Assembly (NCBI GenBank): GCA_938073745.1
Contig: CALJFR010000033.1
Span: 1 to 32,283 of the forward strand
DNA: 32,283 nt
Source of the DNA: an uncultured Flavobacteriales bacterium
GTDB lineage: Bacteria > Bacteroidota > Bacteroidia > Flavobacteriales > BACL11
Reading direction: 5' to 3'
Below, in pieces: positions 19,915-29,246 of the stretch; the stretch's first letter is position 1; every line of letters begins with the position of its first letter. A model generated the notes under the pieces. It was not told the origin of the DNA. It was given only the letters and a program-made list of their open reading frames with translations, and did no database searches. The position numbers and the translations under genes are program-made.

Positions 19915-20280
19915 ATGGTTGCCAAAAAAGAAATTGAAGAAATATATTCAAAATCTGTTAGATCAGGTCGTCGTACTTATTTTTTTGATGTCAGATCTAC
20001 CCGAGCAGAAGATTATTATCTTACAATTACAGAAAGCAAAAGAGATTTTAATGAAGATGGCACTCCTTTCTATAAAAAACACAAAATATATTTATACAAA
20101 GAAGATTTTGAAAGTTTTCAAAATGCTCTTGCAAAAGTTAGTGAATTCATTATTAAAGAAAAAGGATCCGAAGTTATTTCCAATTCTAAATTTAACAAAA
20201 CAACCTCTGATAAAAAAGATGAGGGAACCGATTCTGCACAATCAAGTTTCACTGAAGTAGATCTTGAAGATTTAAGTTAA
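19915..20280 (+). CDS. DUF3276 family protein (PUR-alpha-like nucleic acid-binding fold)
   Basis: IYSKSVRSGRRTYFFDVRSTRAEDYYLTITESKRDFNEDGTPFYKKHKIYLYKEDFESF is the characteristic Bacteroidota DUF3276 signature. Confidence 0.93.
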   Translation: MVAKKEIEEIYSKSVRSGRRTYFFDVRSTRAEDYYLTITESKRDFNEDGTPFYKKHKIYLYKEDFESFQNALAKVSEFIIKEKGSEVISNSKFNKTTSDKKDEGTDSAQSSFTEVDLEDLS

Positions 20281-20300
20281 TTTCTAACTATAAAATCTTT

Positions 20301-20324
20301 TTAACAAATTATTTTTTTTGTTAA
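20301..20324. terminator. Possible stem-loop TTAACAAA-N8-TTTGTTAA after the DUF3276 gene
   Basis: Perfect 8-bp inverted repeat with T-rich loop 20 nt after the stop codon; AT-only stem, so weak. Confidence 0.35.
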
Positions 20325-20343
20325 TAATTAACTATTAAATTTT

Positions 20344-20361
20344 ATAATCAAACTTGATTAT
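20344..20361. promoter_or_regulatory. Palindrome ATAATCAA-AC-TTGATTAT upstream of parA
   Basis: Perfect 8-bp inverted repeat with 2-nt spacer, 37 nt upstream of the parA ATG; possible operator. Confidence 0.4.
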
Positions 20362-20398
20362 GGTTTGTATTTTTAAGGCATAATATCTTAAAAAATAA

Positions 20399-21196
20399 AT
20401 GACCAAAATAATAGCGGTAGCAAATCAAAAAGGGGGTGTTGGGAAAACTACAACAGCTATTAATTTATCTGCATGCCTTGGAGTTCTAGAAAAAAAAGTT
20501 TTATTAATTGATTGTGATCCTCAAGCAAACACAACCTCTGGTGTAGGTTTTGATCACACTCAAGTAGATAAGAGCTCTTATGATTGTCTTATTGGTAATC
20601 ACCATGCCAGCAAAACAGTTTTAAAAACATCAAGTCCAAATTTAGATTTAATCCCTGCCAATATTGATTTAGTGGCTGCTGAAATTGAACTAGTTGATGT
20701 TGACGAGAGAGAATACTGCTTAAAAAAGTCAATACAAGAAATAAAATCAAATTATGATTATATTATTATAGATTGTGCCCCATCCTTAGGAATCCTCACT
20801 TTAAACGCTCTTGCTGCAGCTAATTCTGTAATTGTTCCGATTCAATGTGAATACTTTGCTTTAGAAGGACTTGGCAAGCTTCTCAATACAATTAAAATAA
20901 TTCAGCAAAAACTGAATAATAAGTTAATCATTGAAGGCTTGCTATTGACAATGTATGATACGAGACTAAGACTATCAAATCAAGTAGTGGAAGAAGTAAA
21001 AACTCATTTTCAAGATATGGTTTTCAAAACCATAATTCATAGAAATGTAAGATTAGGAGAATCTCCTTCTTTTGGAGAAACAATTATTATTCATGATGCA
21101 TCAAGTAAAGGAGCCATAAATTATTTAAATCTTGCAGGTGAAATAATTAAAAAGAATGAAGAAATAACTGCAGAAGCTGAAAATGATGAAAAATAA
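20399..21196 (+). CDS. parA: Chromosome partitioning ATPase ParA/Soj
   Basis: MTKIIAVANQKGGVGKTTTAINLSACL deviant Walker A, DCDPQANTTSG, YIIIDCAPSLGILTLNAL, PIQCEYFALEGL. Confidence 0.96.
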   Translation: MTKIIAVANQKGGVGKTTTAINLSACLGVLEKKVLLIDCDPQANTTSGVGFDHTQVDKSSYDCLIGNHHASKTVLKTSSPNLDLIPANIDLVAAEIELVDVDEREYCLKKSIQEIKSNYDYIIIDCAPSLGILTLNALAAANSVIVPIQCEYFALEGLGKLLNTIKIIQQKLNNKLIIEGLLLTMYDTRLRLSNQVVEEVKTHFQDMVFKTIIHRNVRLGESPSFGETIIIHDASSKGAINYLNLAGEIIKKNEEITAEAENDEK

Positions 21197-22088
21197 AAGA
21201 AATGCATTAGGAAGGGGACTATCAGCTATTTTAAGAAATCCAAAAACTGATATTACTGAAAATAGAAATGAAGAGAAAAATCTTGTTTCAACAATTAATA
21301 ATATCTCTATTAAAGATATCCAAATTAACCCTTTTCAACCTAGAACAGAATTTGATGAAGAAAAGTTATTTGAACTTTCAGAATCTATCAAAGAGCTTGG
21401 GATAATTCAACCTATTACCGTTAGAAAACTTGGGTATAATAAATATCAACTTATATCAGGTGAAAGAAGACTTAGAGCTTCAAAAGCATTGAATCTAAAA
21501 ACAATCCCATCATATATTAGAATTGCCAATGATGAGCAAATGCTAGAAATGGCATTAGTTGAAAATATTCAAAGAGACAATTTGAATCCAATTGATATTG
21601 CATTATCTTTTCAAAGATTGATAAAAGAATGTAATCTTACTCAAGAAGAATGTGGAAATAAACTTGGAAAGCAGAGATCAACAATAACCAATTTTTTGAG
21701 ATTATTAAAACTTCCATCAAAAATACAAGAAGGACTAAAAAAAGAAAGAATAACTGTTGGCCACGCAAGGGCGCTAATTAATATCAATGATAAAGAAAAT
21801 CAATTAAATATTTATTATGACATTATTGAAAGTGGATTCTCTGTTAGAGAGGTAGAACAAATAGCAAAAGACTTTATAGATAGAAAATATAGATTTGGTG
21901 GAAAAGTAAAAAAAATAAAATCTGAAAATATTATTGCTTTTGCTCATCAAAAAAAAATATTTGATCTCTCTAAAAATTTAAATCAAAAAATTGAGTTAAA
22001 AACAACAAAAAAGGGAAACGGTAAAATAATTATCCCTTTCTCAAATGAAGATGAACTTTCCGATATTTTTAATAAAATAAAATTGTAA
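21183..22088 (+). CDS. parB: Chromosome partitioning protein ParB/Spo0J (start at 21183 or 21186)
   Basis: NPFQPRTEFDEEKLFELSESIKELGIIQPITVRKLG, YQLISGERRLRASKALNLKTIP, ALVENIQRDNLNPID. Confidence 0.96.
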   Translation: MMKNKRNALGRGLSAILRNPKTDITENRNEEKNLVSTINNISIKDIQINPFQPRTEFDEEKLFELSESIKELGIIQPITVRKLGYNKYQLISGERRLRASKALNLKTIPSYIRIANDEQMLEMALVENIQRDNLNPIDIALSFQRLIKECNLTQEECGNKLGKQRSTITNFLRLLKLPSKIQEGLKKERITVGHARALININDKENQLNIYYDIIESGFSVREVEQIAKDFIDRKYRFGGKVKKIKSENIIAFAHQKKIFDLSKNLNQKIELKTTKKGNGKIIIPFSNEDELSDIFNKIKL

Positions 22089-22090
22089 TC

Positions 22091-22585
22091 TTGAAAAGAT
22101 TAATTTTAACATCTTTATTATTCTTTTTTATTTTTTCTAAAAACATTATAGCACAATCAAATTATAAATCTCCCAAAAAAGCTGCTATGTTATCTTTGGT
22201 TCCAGGCCTTGGACAGGCATACACAAAAAAATATTGGAAAATTCCTATTATTTACTCTGCCCTAATTGCCAGTGGATTTTATATAAATGACAATAATTCA
22301 AAGTATGTATTATATCGAGACACATATCTCAACAGAATGGATGGCATTAATGATAATGTGAATTATACTGATAGTGAATTAATTACACTAAAAGATTTTT
22401 ACAAGAGAAATCGTGAAATTTCAATAATGTTATTTAGTTTATCATATATACTTAATGTTATTGATGCATCAGTAAATGCTCATTTATTTGAATATGAGAT
22501 AAGTGAAGATATTTCATTTAAAATTGAACCAATTATGATTCAAAACAACTACTATTCTTCTTTAAAACTAAATATCCAACTATAA
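22091..22585 (+). CDS. DUF5683 domain-containing protein (TTG start)
   Basis: Signal peptide then KSPKKAAMLSLVPGLGQAYTKKYWKIPIIYSALIASGFYI, the DUF5683 pattern; sits between parB and dapB as commonly seen in Bacteroidota. Confidence 0.88.
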   Translation: MKRLILTSLLFFFIFSKNIIAQSNYKSPKKAAMLSLVPGLGQAYTKKYWKIPIIYSALIASGFYINDNNSKYVLYRDTYLNRMDGINDNVNYTDSELITLKDFYKRNREISIMLFSLSYILNVIDASVNAHLFEYEISEDISFKIEPIMIQNNYYSSLKLNIQL

Positions 22586-22586
22586 T

Positions 22587-23255
22587 ATGCGGATTGCCAT
22601 TATAGGATACGGAAAAATGGGTAAATTAATAGCTATTCTAGCAGAGAAAAAAGGATACGATATAGTTTTAAAAACCAATTCAAATTTACCGTTTGAGAAA
22701 TGCAATTTAAAAGATGTTGATGTGGCTATTGACTTTAGCACACCAGAGACTGCTTTTAATAATATTTCACATGCAATTAAAAATAATATTCCCATTATTT
22801 CTGGTACAACTGGTTGGCTTGAAAAATTAGAAGAAATCAAAAAATTATGCACTCATCACAATGGGGCATTTTTATATGCTTCAAATTTCAGTATTGGAGT
22901 GAATATGTTTTTCAAGATAAACATAGTGTTAGCAAAATTAATGCAAAACAAGATTTACAAAACATCTATTTCTGAAACTCATCATTTAGAAAAATTAGAC
23001 AAACCTAGTGGAACTGCAAAAACATTATCTAATGACATACAGAAGGAATTAAAAATAACTCCAAATATTATCTCACACAGAATAGAAAATAAAATAGGTA
23101 CTCATGAAATCAAGTATGAATCTGAAATTGATAGCATAAAAATAGTTCACGAAGCAAAAATTAGAGATGGTTTTGCTTATGGTGCACTAAAAGCTGCTGA
23201 GTGGATAAGAAATAAAAATGGAATTTTTAGTATGCAAGATGTATTAAGCCAATAA
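22587..23255 (+). CDS. dapB: 4-hydroxy-tetrahydrodipicolinate reductase
   Basis: MRIAIIGYGKMGKLIA, DVAIDFSTPETAFNNI, ISGTTGW, ASNFSIGVNMFFKIN, ETHHLEKLDKPSGTAKTL. Confidence 0.95.
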   Translation: MRIAIIGYGKMGKLIAILAEKKGYDIVLKTNSNLPFEKCNLKDVDVAIDFSTPETAFNNISHAIKNNIPIISGTTGWLEKLEEIKKLCTHHNGAFLYASNFSIGVNMFFKINIVLAKLMQNKIYKTSISETHHLEKLDKPSGTAKTLSNDIQKELKITPNIISHRIENKIGTHEIKYESEIDSIKIVHEAKIRDGFAYGALKAAEWIRNKNGIFSMQDVLSQ

Positions 23256-23259
23256 TTAA

Positions 23260-23267
23260 TATTTTTG
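23260..23267 (+). promoter_or_regulatory. Candidate -7 element (TATTTTTG) for lepB
   Basis: TAnnTTTG match 17 nt upstream of ATG 23285. Confidence 0.35.
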
Positions 23268-23284
23268 TTTTTTAAATTTTATAT

Positions 23285-24547
23285 ATGAAAACTAGTTTTA
23301 AAATTGCTTTGTTTCTACTTTTTACACTGATTTGGTCAATATTTGTTTATCTGATTAATGGTGAGTGGTTATATTTTCTTCCATTATTGTTAGCTGATGT
23401 AATTTTCTTTGAAACAATTAGCTGGCAATTTTGGAAAAAAAAGAAAGAAAAAAAGAAATCTACAAAAAGTGAGCTTAGAAACTGGATTGAAGCAATTGCA
23501 TTTGCTGTTGTAGCTGCTCACATTTTAAGAACTTTTTTTATAGAAGCGTACACTATTCCAACATCTTCAATGGAAAAATCTATGTTAATTGGAGACTTTC
23601 TTTTTGTAAGTAAAGTTAGCTATGGTCCTCGAACACCAATGACTCCTATAGCATTTCCACTAGTTCATCATACTCTACCCTTTACAAATCAAAAATCTTA
23701 CTCAGAAAAAATTAAACTTCCATATCATAGGATGAAAGGTCTTGGAAAAATAGAAAGGAATGATTGTGTAGTTTTTAATTGGCCAGCTGAAAAGTTAGGT
23801 AGGCCTGTTGACAAAAAAGAAAATTACGTAAAAAGATGCGTTGGTATTGCTGGTGACAAAATTGAAATAATAAATGGTCAATTAATAGTAAATGATCAAA
23901 ATCAGGTTGAACCTGAGGGTATGAAGAAGCAATTTGTTTATAATGTAAAAACAAAAGGAAGTGGCTTAAATCCAAAAATTCTTTATGAAAAGTTTGATAT
24001 TACAGAAGGATCTCGTGGAAAAAACCCAAATGAGTATAACTTATTTCTAACTGATGAGAGTTATAAAGGAATACAGAAATTTAATAATGTTGAATTAGTT
24101 GAAAAAAGAATTAGTGAAGGAGAATATAATATTTTCTCTAGCCCACAAAATAATCCTAATAAATGGCTTATACAAAACCCCTACAACTGGCATGAGGACA
24201 TGTTTGGTCCAATAATAATTCCAAAAGCTGGAGAAAAAGTTAAATTAACAACAAAAAATCTCCCAATTTACAAAGATATTATTGAAAGATATGAATCAAA
24301 TTCACTCAAAGTATTAGACAGTAATATATTTATTAATGATAGTTTAACTAATGAATATACATTTAAAATGAATTACTATTGGTTAATGGGTGATAATAGA
24401 CATAATTCAGCTGATTCAAGAATGTGGGGATTTGTTCCTGAAAATCATATCGTTGGCAAAGCTCTCTTTGTTTGGATGAGTTGGGATAAAAATGCCAAAG
24501 GAATTAAAAAAATAAGATGGGACAGATTATTTACAAGTGTTAAATAA
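23285..24547 (+). CDS. lepB: Signal peptidase I
   Basis: Catalytic Ser region YTIPTSSMEKSMLIGDFLFVSK, Lys region NYVKRCVGIAGDKIEI, MGDNRHNSADSRMWGFVPENHIVGKA; large insertion typical of Bacteroidota. Confidence 0.95.
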   Translation: MKTSFKIALFLLFTLIWSIFVYLINGEWLYFLPLLLADVIFFETISWQFWKKKKEKKKSTKSELRNWIEAIAFAVVAAHILRTFFIEAYTIPTSSMEKSMLIGDFLFVSKVSYGPRTPMTPIAFPLVHHTLPFTNQKSYSEKIKLPYHRMKGLGKIERNDCVVFNWPAEKLGRPVDKKENYVKRCVGIAGDKIEIINGQLIVNDQNQVEPEGMKKQFVYNVKTKGSGLNPKILYEKFDITEGSRGKNPNEYNLFLTDESYKGIQKFNNVELVEKRISEGEYNIFSSPQNNPNKWLIQNPYNWHEDMFGPIIIPKAGEKVKLTTKNLPIYKDIIERYESNSLKVLDSNIFINDSLTNEYTFKMNYYWLMGDNRHNSADSRMWGFVPENHIVGKALFVWMSWDKNAKGIKKIRWDRLFTSVK

Positions 24548-25157
24548 TCAAATAATATTACCAACCTCATATTTCGGTCCAATCCCCTATTACTCAATAT
24601 TGGTCAAATCTGACAATTATGTTCTAGAAAAACATGAAAACTTTATTAAACAAACAGTTAGAAGCAGGTGCATTATAAATAGTTCTAGTGGAAAATTAAA
24701 TTTATCTATTCCAAGAATTAGAAAAAATAGCTCAAAAACAAAAATTAAAGATATTAGAATCTGTTATAATGAACCTTGGCAAAAAATTCATTTAAGATCT
24801 ATAATAACATGCTACAATTCATCTCCTTTTTTTGATTATTACAAAGAAAAAATTTCTAAAATTTTTAATTTAAAAGAAAAATTTTTAATTGACTTCAGTC
24901 TAAAATCACATTTAATAGTAATGGATTTTTTAAAATTAAATCAAAATATAAATTATACTAAATTTTTTGAAAATATTAATAATTCAACTGATTATAGAAA
25001 TTATGGTTTTTGTTCAAAGGAAGATTATAAATATGATCAAGTTTATTTTACTAAAAATGACTTTATAAAAGATTTATCTATTCTTGATTTAATATTTAAT
25101 TTAGGTCCTGAATCCATTGATTTTTTAAAAAAAATTGATAATAATCAAATTTTTTAA
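24537..25157 (+). CDS. WbqC family protein (GTG start, overlaps lepB)
   Basis: ILPTSYFGPIPYYSILVKSDNYVLEKHENFIKQTVRSRCIINSSSGKLNLSIPR, WQKIHLRSIITCYNSSPFFDYYKE. Confidence 0.88.
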   Translation: MLNNQIILPTSYFGPIPYYSILVKSDNYVLEKHENFIKQTVRSRCIINSSSGKLNLSIPRIRKNSSKTKIKDIRICYNEPWQKIHLRSIITCYNSSPFFDYYKEKISKIFNLKEKFLIDFSLKSHLIVMDFLKLNQNINYTKFFENINNSTDYRNYGFCSKEDYKYDQVYFTKNDFIKDLSILDLIFNLGPESIDFLKKIDNNQIF

Positions 25158-25219
25158 AAACAAAATTAATTTTCAATATTATATGGTAAATTTTAAAACA
25201 TCTTTTATAATGATATTAT

Positions 25220-25227
25220 TATCTTTG
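25220..25227 (+). promoter_or_regulatory. Candidate -7 element (TATCTTTG) for thrS
   Basis: TAnnTTTG match, 23 nt upstream of ATG 25251. Confidence 0.45.
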
Positions 25228-25250
25228 CCTTATATAAATTGGTGTTAAAC

Positions 25251-27197
25251 ATGATAAATATTACACTTCCAGACGGAAAAGTTTTAAAGGCTGAAAAGGG
25301 AATTAATGCTTTTGAAATTGCTAGAACAATAAGTGAAGGCTTAGCACGGAATGTTTTATCAGCGACAATTAATAATGAAGTTTGGGATATCAATAGACCG
25401 ATTACAAAAGACTGTAATCTAAAACTACATACTTTTAATGATATTGAAGGTAAGAAATGTTTTTGGCATTCTTCTGCACATTTAATGGCCGAAGCACTTG
25501 AAGAGCTTTTTCCTGGTGTTAAACTCGGAATAGGACCTGCTATTGACAATGGTTTCTATTATGATATTGATCTTGGAGAAAGTAGGTCATTATCATCTGA
25601 TGACTTCTCAAAAATTGAAGAAAGAATGTTATCATTGGCTCGTGAAAAAAATAATTTCGAAAGAAAAGAAATTAGCAAAAAAGATGCTATCGATTTTTTT
25701 AAAAATAAAGGAGATGAATATAAACTTGAACTTTTAGAAGATTTAAAAGATGGAGATATTTCATTTTACTCTCAAGGAAAGTTCACTGATTTATGTAGAG
25801 GTCCTCATATTGATAATACTTCTAGGATTAAGGCAATTAAGTTATTAAATGTTGCCGGAGCCTACTGGAGAGGAGATGAAAAAAGGAAACAAATGACCAG
25901 AGTTTATGGGATTAGTTTTCAAAAACAAAAAGAACTCACTAGTCATTTGCAATTGCTGGAAGAGGCTAAAAAAAGAGATCATAGAAAATTAGGAAAAGAA
26001 ATGGAGCTTTTTACTTTTTCTAAAAAAGTTGGTCAAGGACTTCCTCTTTGGTTACCGAAAGGGGCTAAGCTTAGAGAAAAATTAGAAAACTTTCTAAAAA
26101 AAGCACAAGAAAAAGCGGGGTATTTACCAGTTATCACTCCACATATTGGAAATAAAGATTTATATGTTTGTTCAGGTCACTACGAAAAATATGGTGAAGA
26201 TTCATTTCAAACAATTAAAACTCCTCAAGAAAATGAAGAGTTCTTATTAAAACCTATGAACTGTCCTCATCACTGTGAAATTTATAAAAGTAAACAATAT
26301 TCATATAAAGATCTTCCTGTAAGGTTTGCCGAATTTGGTACAGTTTACAGATATGAACAGTCTGGAGAATTGCATGGATTAACAAGAGTTAGAGGTTTTA
26401 CTCAAGATGATGCACATTTATTTGTACGTCCTGATCAAGTTAAAAGTGAATTTAAGAATGTAATTGATTTAGTATTATATGTTTTTAAAGCATTAAATTT
26501 TACAGACTTTAAAGCTCAAATTTCGTTAAGAGATAAAAAAAACAAGACAAAATATATAGGATCAGAAAAAAATTGGGATAAAGCAGAACAAGAAATTCTT
26601 GAAGCTGCTGAGGAAAAAGGTCTTGATACTATTGTTGAATATGGAGAAGCTGCATTTTATGGTCCTAAACTTGATTTTATGGTTAGAGATGCTATTGGAA
26701 GAGAATGGCAATTAGGAACAATTCAAGTTGATTATGCATTACCTGATAGGTTTGAACTAGAATACACAGGAAAGGATAATCAAAAGCACAGACCTGTAAT
26801 GATACATAGAGCCCCATTTGGCTCTTTAGAACGATTTGTCGCAATTTTAATAGAGCATTGCAGTGGTAATTTCCCTCTATGGCTAAGTCCTGAACAATTT
26901 ATTATTTTACCAATTAGTGAAAAATTCCACGAATATGCTGAAAATGTCAGTCAATTACTAAAAAATTACGATATTTGCGGCCCTATTGATAAAAGGGCTG
27001 AGACTACTAGTAGAAAAATACGAGATGCAGAAGTTTCAAAAATCCCATTTATCATAGTTGTTGGAGAGAGAGAGGAGAATGAAAACAAAATTACAGTCCG
27101 AAAACACGGAGGAGAAAATATAGGAAGTATTGAAATCGAACAATTTATTAATATTGTTCAAAAAGAAATTAGAGAATTAATAACATTTATAAACTAA
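25251..27197 (+). CDS. thrS: Threonyl-tRNA synthetase (start trimmed to [11 protein letters not shown])
   Basis: TGS domain [34 protein letters not shown], motif 2/3 [62 protein letters not shown]. Confidence 0.96.
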   Translation: MINITLPDGKVLKAEKGINAFEIARTISEGLARNVLSATINNEVWDINRPITKDCNLKLHTFNDIEGKKCFWHSSAHLMAEALEELFPGVKLGIGPAIDNGFYYDIDLGESRSLSSDDFSKIEERMLSLAREKNNFERKEISKKDAIDFFKNKGDEYKLELLEDLKDGDISFYSQGKFTDLCRGPHIDNTSRIKAIKLLNVAGAYWRGDEKRKQMTRVYGISFQKQKELTSHLQLLEEAKKRDHRKLGKEMELFTFSKKVGQGLPLWLPKGAKLREKLENFLKKAQEKAGYLPVITPHIGNKDLYVCSGHYEKYGEDSFQTIKTPQENEEFLLKPMNCPHHCEIYKSKQYSYKDLPVRFAEFGTVYRYEQSGELHGLTRVRGFTQDDAHLFVRPDQVKSEFKNVIDLVLYVFKALNFTDFKAQISLRDKKNKTKYIGSEKNWDKAEQEILEAAEEKGLDTIVEYGEAAFYGPKLDFMVRDAIGREWQLGTIQVDYALPDRFELEYTGKDNQKHRPVMIHRAPFGSLERFVAILIEHCSGNFPLWLSPEQFIILPISEKFHEYAENVSQLLKNYDICGPIDKRAETTSRKIRDAEVSKIPFIIVVGEREENENKITVRKHGGENIGSIEIEQFINIVQKEIRELITFIN

Positions 27198-27208
27198 AAA
27201 AATAAAAA

Positions 27209-27757
27209 ATCGCTTTAAGAAAAAGATATAGAGGTAGAGTTGTAGTTGAAAAACAGCATAAAACAAATAAAGAAATTACTGCAGCTTTTATTAGAATAGT
27301 AGGTGAAAATATTGAATCCAAAATTGTTTCGCTTGATGAAGGATTAAAAATTGCAAATTCAATGTCTCTAGATTTAGTTGAAATATCACCAAAGACTGAG
27401 CCACCCGTTTGTAAAATTATTGATTATAAAAAATTTATTTATGATCAAAAGAAAAAACAAAAGGCAATTAAATCTAAAGCTGTTAAAGTAGTAGTAAAAG
27501 AACTAAGATTTGGACCAAATACGGGAGAACATGATTTTGATTTTAAACTAAAACATGCCATCAAATTTTTACAAGATGGAGCAAAAGTTAAAGCGTTTGT
27601 TTTTTTTAGAGGAAGAACGATAATATTTAAAGACAAGGGAGAAATCCTTCTGTTGAGATTGGCCCAAGCACTAGAGGATTATGGGATAGTTGAAAACATG
27701 CCAAAACTTGACGGAAAAAAAATGATAATGATTGTAGCACCAAAAAAGAAAAATTAA
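27209..27757 (+). CDS. infC: Translation initiation factor IF-3, apparent ATC start codon
   Basis: In-frame N-terminal extension of the 131-aa track ORF: (I/M)[75 protein letters not shown]. In-frame stop TAA at 27203-27205; no ATG/GTG/TTG in frame before 27362. Confidence 0.88.
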   Translation: MALRKRYRGRVVVEKQHKTNKEITAAFIRIVGENIESKIVSLDEGLKIANSMSLDLVEISPKTEPPVCKIIDYKKFIYDQKKKQKAIKSKAVKVVVKELRFGPNTGEHDFDFKLKHAIKFLQDGAKVKAFVFFRGRTIIFKDKGEILLLRLAQALEDYGIVENMPKLDGKKMIMIVAPKKKN

Positions 27758-27771
27758 AAGTATTAGAAAAC

Positions 27772-27966
27772 ATGCCAAAAATGAAAACTAAAGCCGGAGC
27801 TAAAAAAAGATTTAAGCTTACAGGTTCAGGAAAAATTAAAAGAAAACATGCATTTAAATCGCATATTTTAACTAAAAAGGGTACTAAGCAAAAGAGAAAT
27901 CTAACAAAAACAGGTTTAGTTCATGAATCAGATGTTAAGAGTGTAAAAGCTCAACTCTGTATATAA
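27772..27966 (+). CDS. rpmI: 50S ribosomal protein L35
   Basis: [44 protein letters not shown]. Confidence 0.96.
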   Translation: MPKMKTKAGAKKRFKLTGSGKIKRKHAFKSHILTKKGTKQKRNLTKTGLVHESDVKSVKAQLCI

Positions 27967-27982
27967 TTAGGTTATTAACCAG

Positions 27983-28020
27983 GTAAATAGTCTTTAAAAG
28001 GACTTTTAGTCACTATTTAC
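27983..28020 (+). promoter_or_regulatory. Hairpin in the rpmI-rplT spacer (GTAAATAGT ... ACTATTTAC)
   Basis: Perfect 9-bp inverted repeat enclosing 20 nt with an inner GTCTT-TAAA-AGGAC stem; ends 17 nt before the rplT ATG. Confidence 0.5.
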
Positions 28021-28037
28021 TAAAAAAATAAAAAGAA

Positions 28038-28382
28038 ATGCCAAGATCAGTAAATTCAGTTGCTGCAAAAGCAAGAAGAAAAAAAATATTAAAATCAGCC
28101 AAAGGTTATTTTGGTAGAAGAAAAAACGTTCACACAGTTGCAAAAAATGCTGTTGAAAAAGGAATGCTCTATGCTTATAGAGATAGAAAAAATAAAAAAA
28201 GAACCTTTAGAGCTTTATGGATTCAAAGAATAAATGCTGGTGCTAGATTACACGGAATGTCTTACTCTAAGTTTATGGGCAAAATTCATGCAAATGGTAT
28301 TGAGTTGAACAGAAAAGTTCTTGCTGACTTAGCTATGAATCATCCAGAAGCGTTTAAAACAATTGCACTTAGCCTAAAATAA
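28038..28382 (+). CDS. rplT: 50S ribosomal protein L20
   Basis: [70 protein letters not shown]. Confidence 0.97.
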   Translation: MPRSVNSVAAKARRKKILKSAKGYFGRRKNVHTVAKNAVEKGMLYAYRDRKNKKRTFRALWIQRINAGARLHGMSYSKFMGKIHANGIELNRKVLADLAMNHPEAFKTIALSLK

Positions 28383-28387
28383 TTATC

Positions 28388-28792
28388 ATGAATAACAGAA
28401 AGTATTTACCTACTCTTAGCGAGTTAGTTGATCGTTTATCAATTGCTCAGTTAAAAGAAGTATTTATAAGTGAGCACAAAGATGAATACTCTTCTGAAAT
28501 CCAAGATATAGTAAATGATATACAATTATTACTTGATGAAAAAAGCGAATCAATTGACGCTAAAACAATAAGAGCAATTATAGTATTATCTCAAATGAAC
28601 CTTCACATATGGCATAATGAGTCTAATTACAGAAATGGGATTAAGGATGGAAATAATCTCGAGCTAACTCATGGGCTTAATGGAATACGAAATACAGCAA
28701 AAAATAAGATTCAAGAAATTGTAGGAGGAAGAAAAGATTATAAAATAGATTGTCTAGCTGCTGATTTTAAAGATTGGGAGATTAGCTGGTAA
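28388..28792 (+). CDS. Uncharacterised 134-aa protein (ELVDRLSIAQLKE ... NLHIWHNESNYRNG ... RNTAKNKI)
   Basis: Clean ORF directly after rplT (5-nt gap). I recognise no named domain with confidence. Confidence 0.8.
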   Translation: MNNRKYLPTLSELVDRLSIAQLKEVFISEHKDEYSSEIQDIVNDIQLLLDEKSESIDAKTIRAIIVLSQMNLHIWHNESNYRNGIKDGNNLELTHGLNGIRNTAKNKIQEIVGGRKDYKIDCLAADFKDWEISW

Positions 28793-28799
28793 GCACCTA

Positions 28800-29246
28800 T
28801 TAAGACAATTTTTCTTTTACAATTTGGGCTATCAATTTACCATCAGCTTTTCCACCCAATACTTTGGAAGCTAACCCCATAACTCTCCCCATATCTTTCA
28901 TTGAACTTGCATTATTATCAACTATAATTTTGTTTACTATAGTTTCAATTTCATCATTTGATAATTGTTCAGGCAGATAAAATTCTAAATACTTAAGTTG
29001 CTTTAACTCATCGCTTTCTAAATCAGGTCTATTCTGTTCTTTATAAATCTGAGCAGAATCTTTTCTTTGCTTTACAAGCTTAATAATAATTTTTAAAGCA
29101 ATATCATCAGATATTTCTGAACTACCATCCTTTGAAGCCTCCAGTAAAATAGCAGACTTAACAGATCTTAAAGCAGCTAATTTATCTACTTCTCTAGCTA
29201 ACATGGCTTTCTTTATGTCTTCACTTATTAAATTTTGTATACTCAT
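28800..29246 (-). CDS. GatB/YqeY domain-containing protein
   Basis: MSIQNLISEDIKKAMLAREVDKLAALRSVKSAILLEA, YLEFYLPEQLSNDEIE, SMKDMGRVMGLASKVLGGKADGKLIAQIVKEKLS. Confidence 0.95.
   Translation of the reverse strand: MSIQNLISEDIKKAMLAREVDKLAALRSVKSAILLEASKDGSSEISDDIALKIIIKLVKQRKDSAQIYKEQNRPDLESDELKQLKYLEFYLPEQLSNDEIETIVNKIIVDNNASSMKDMGRVMGLASKVLGGKADGKLIAQIVKEKLS

Noticed and set aside
19919-20260. 113-aa ORF in an alternate frame over the DUF3276 gene
   Set aside because: Low-complexity Lys/Leu-rich translation; the DUF3276 frame has a clear family signature.
25205-25549. 114-aa minus-strand ORF antisense to thrS
   Set aside because: Shadow ORF of a strongly recognised thrS coding region.
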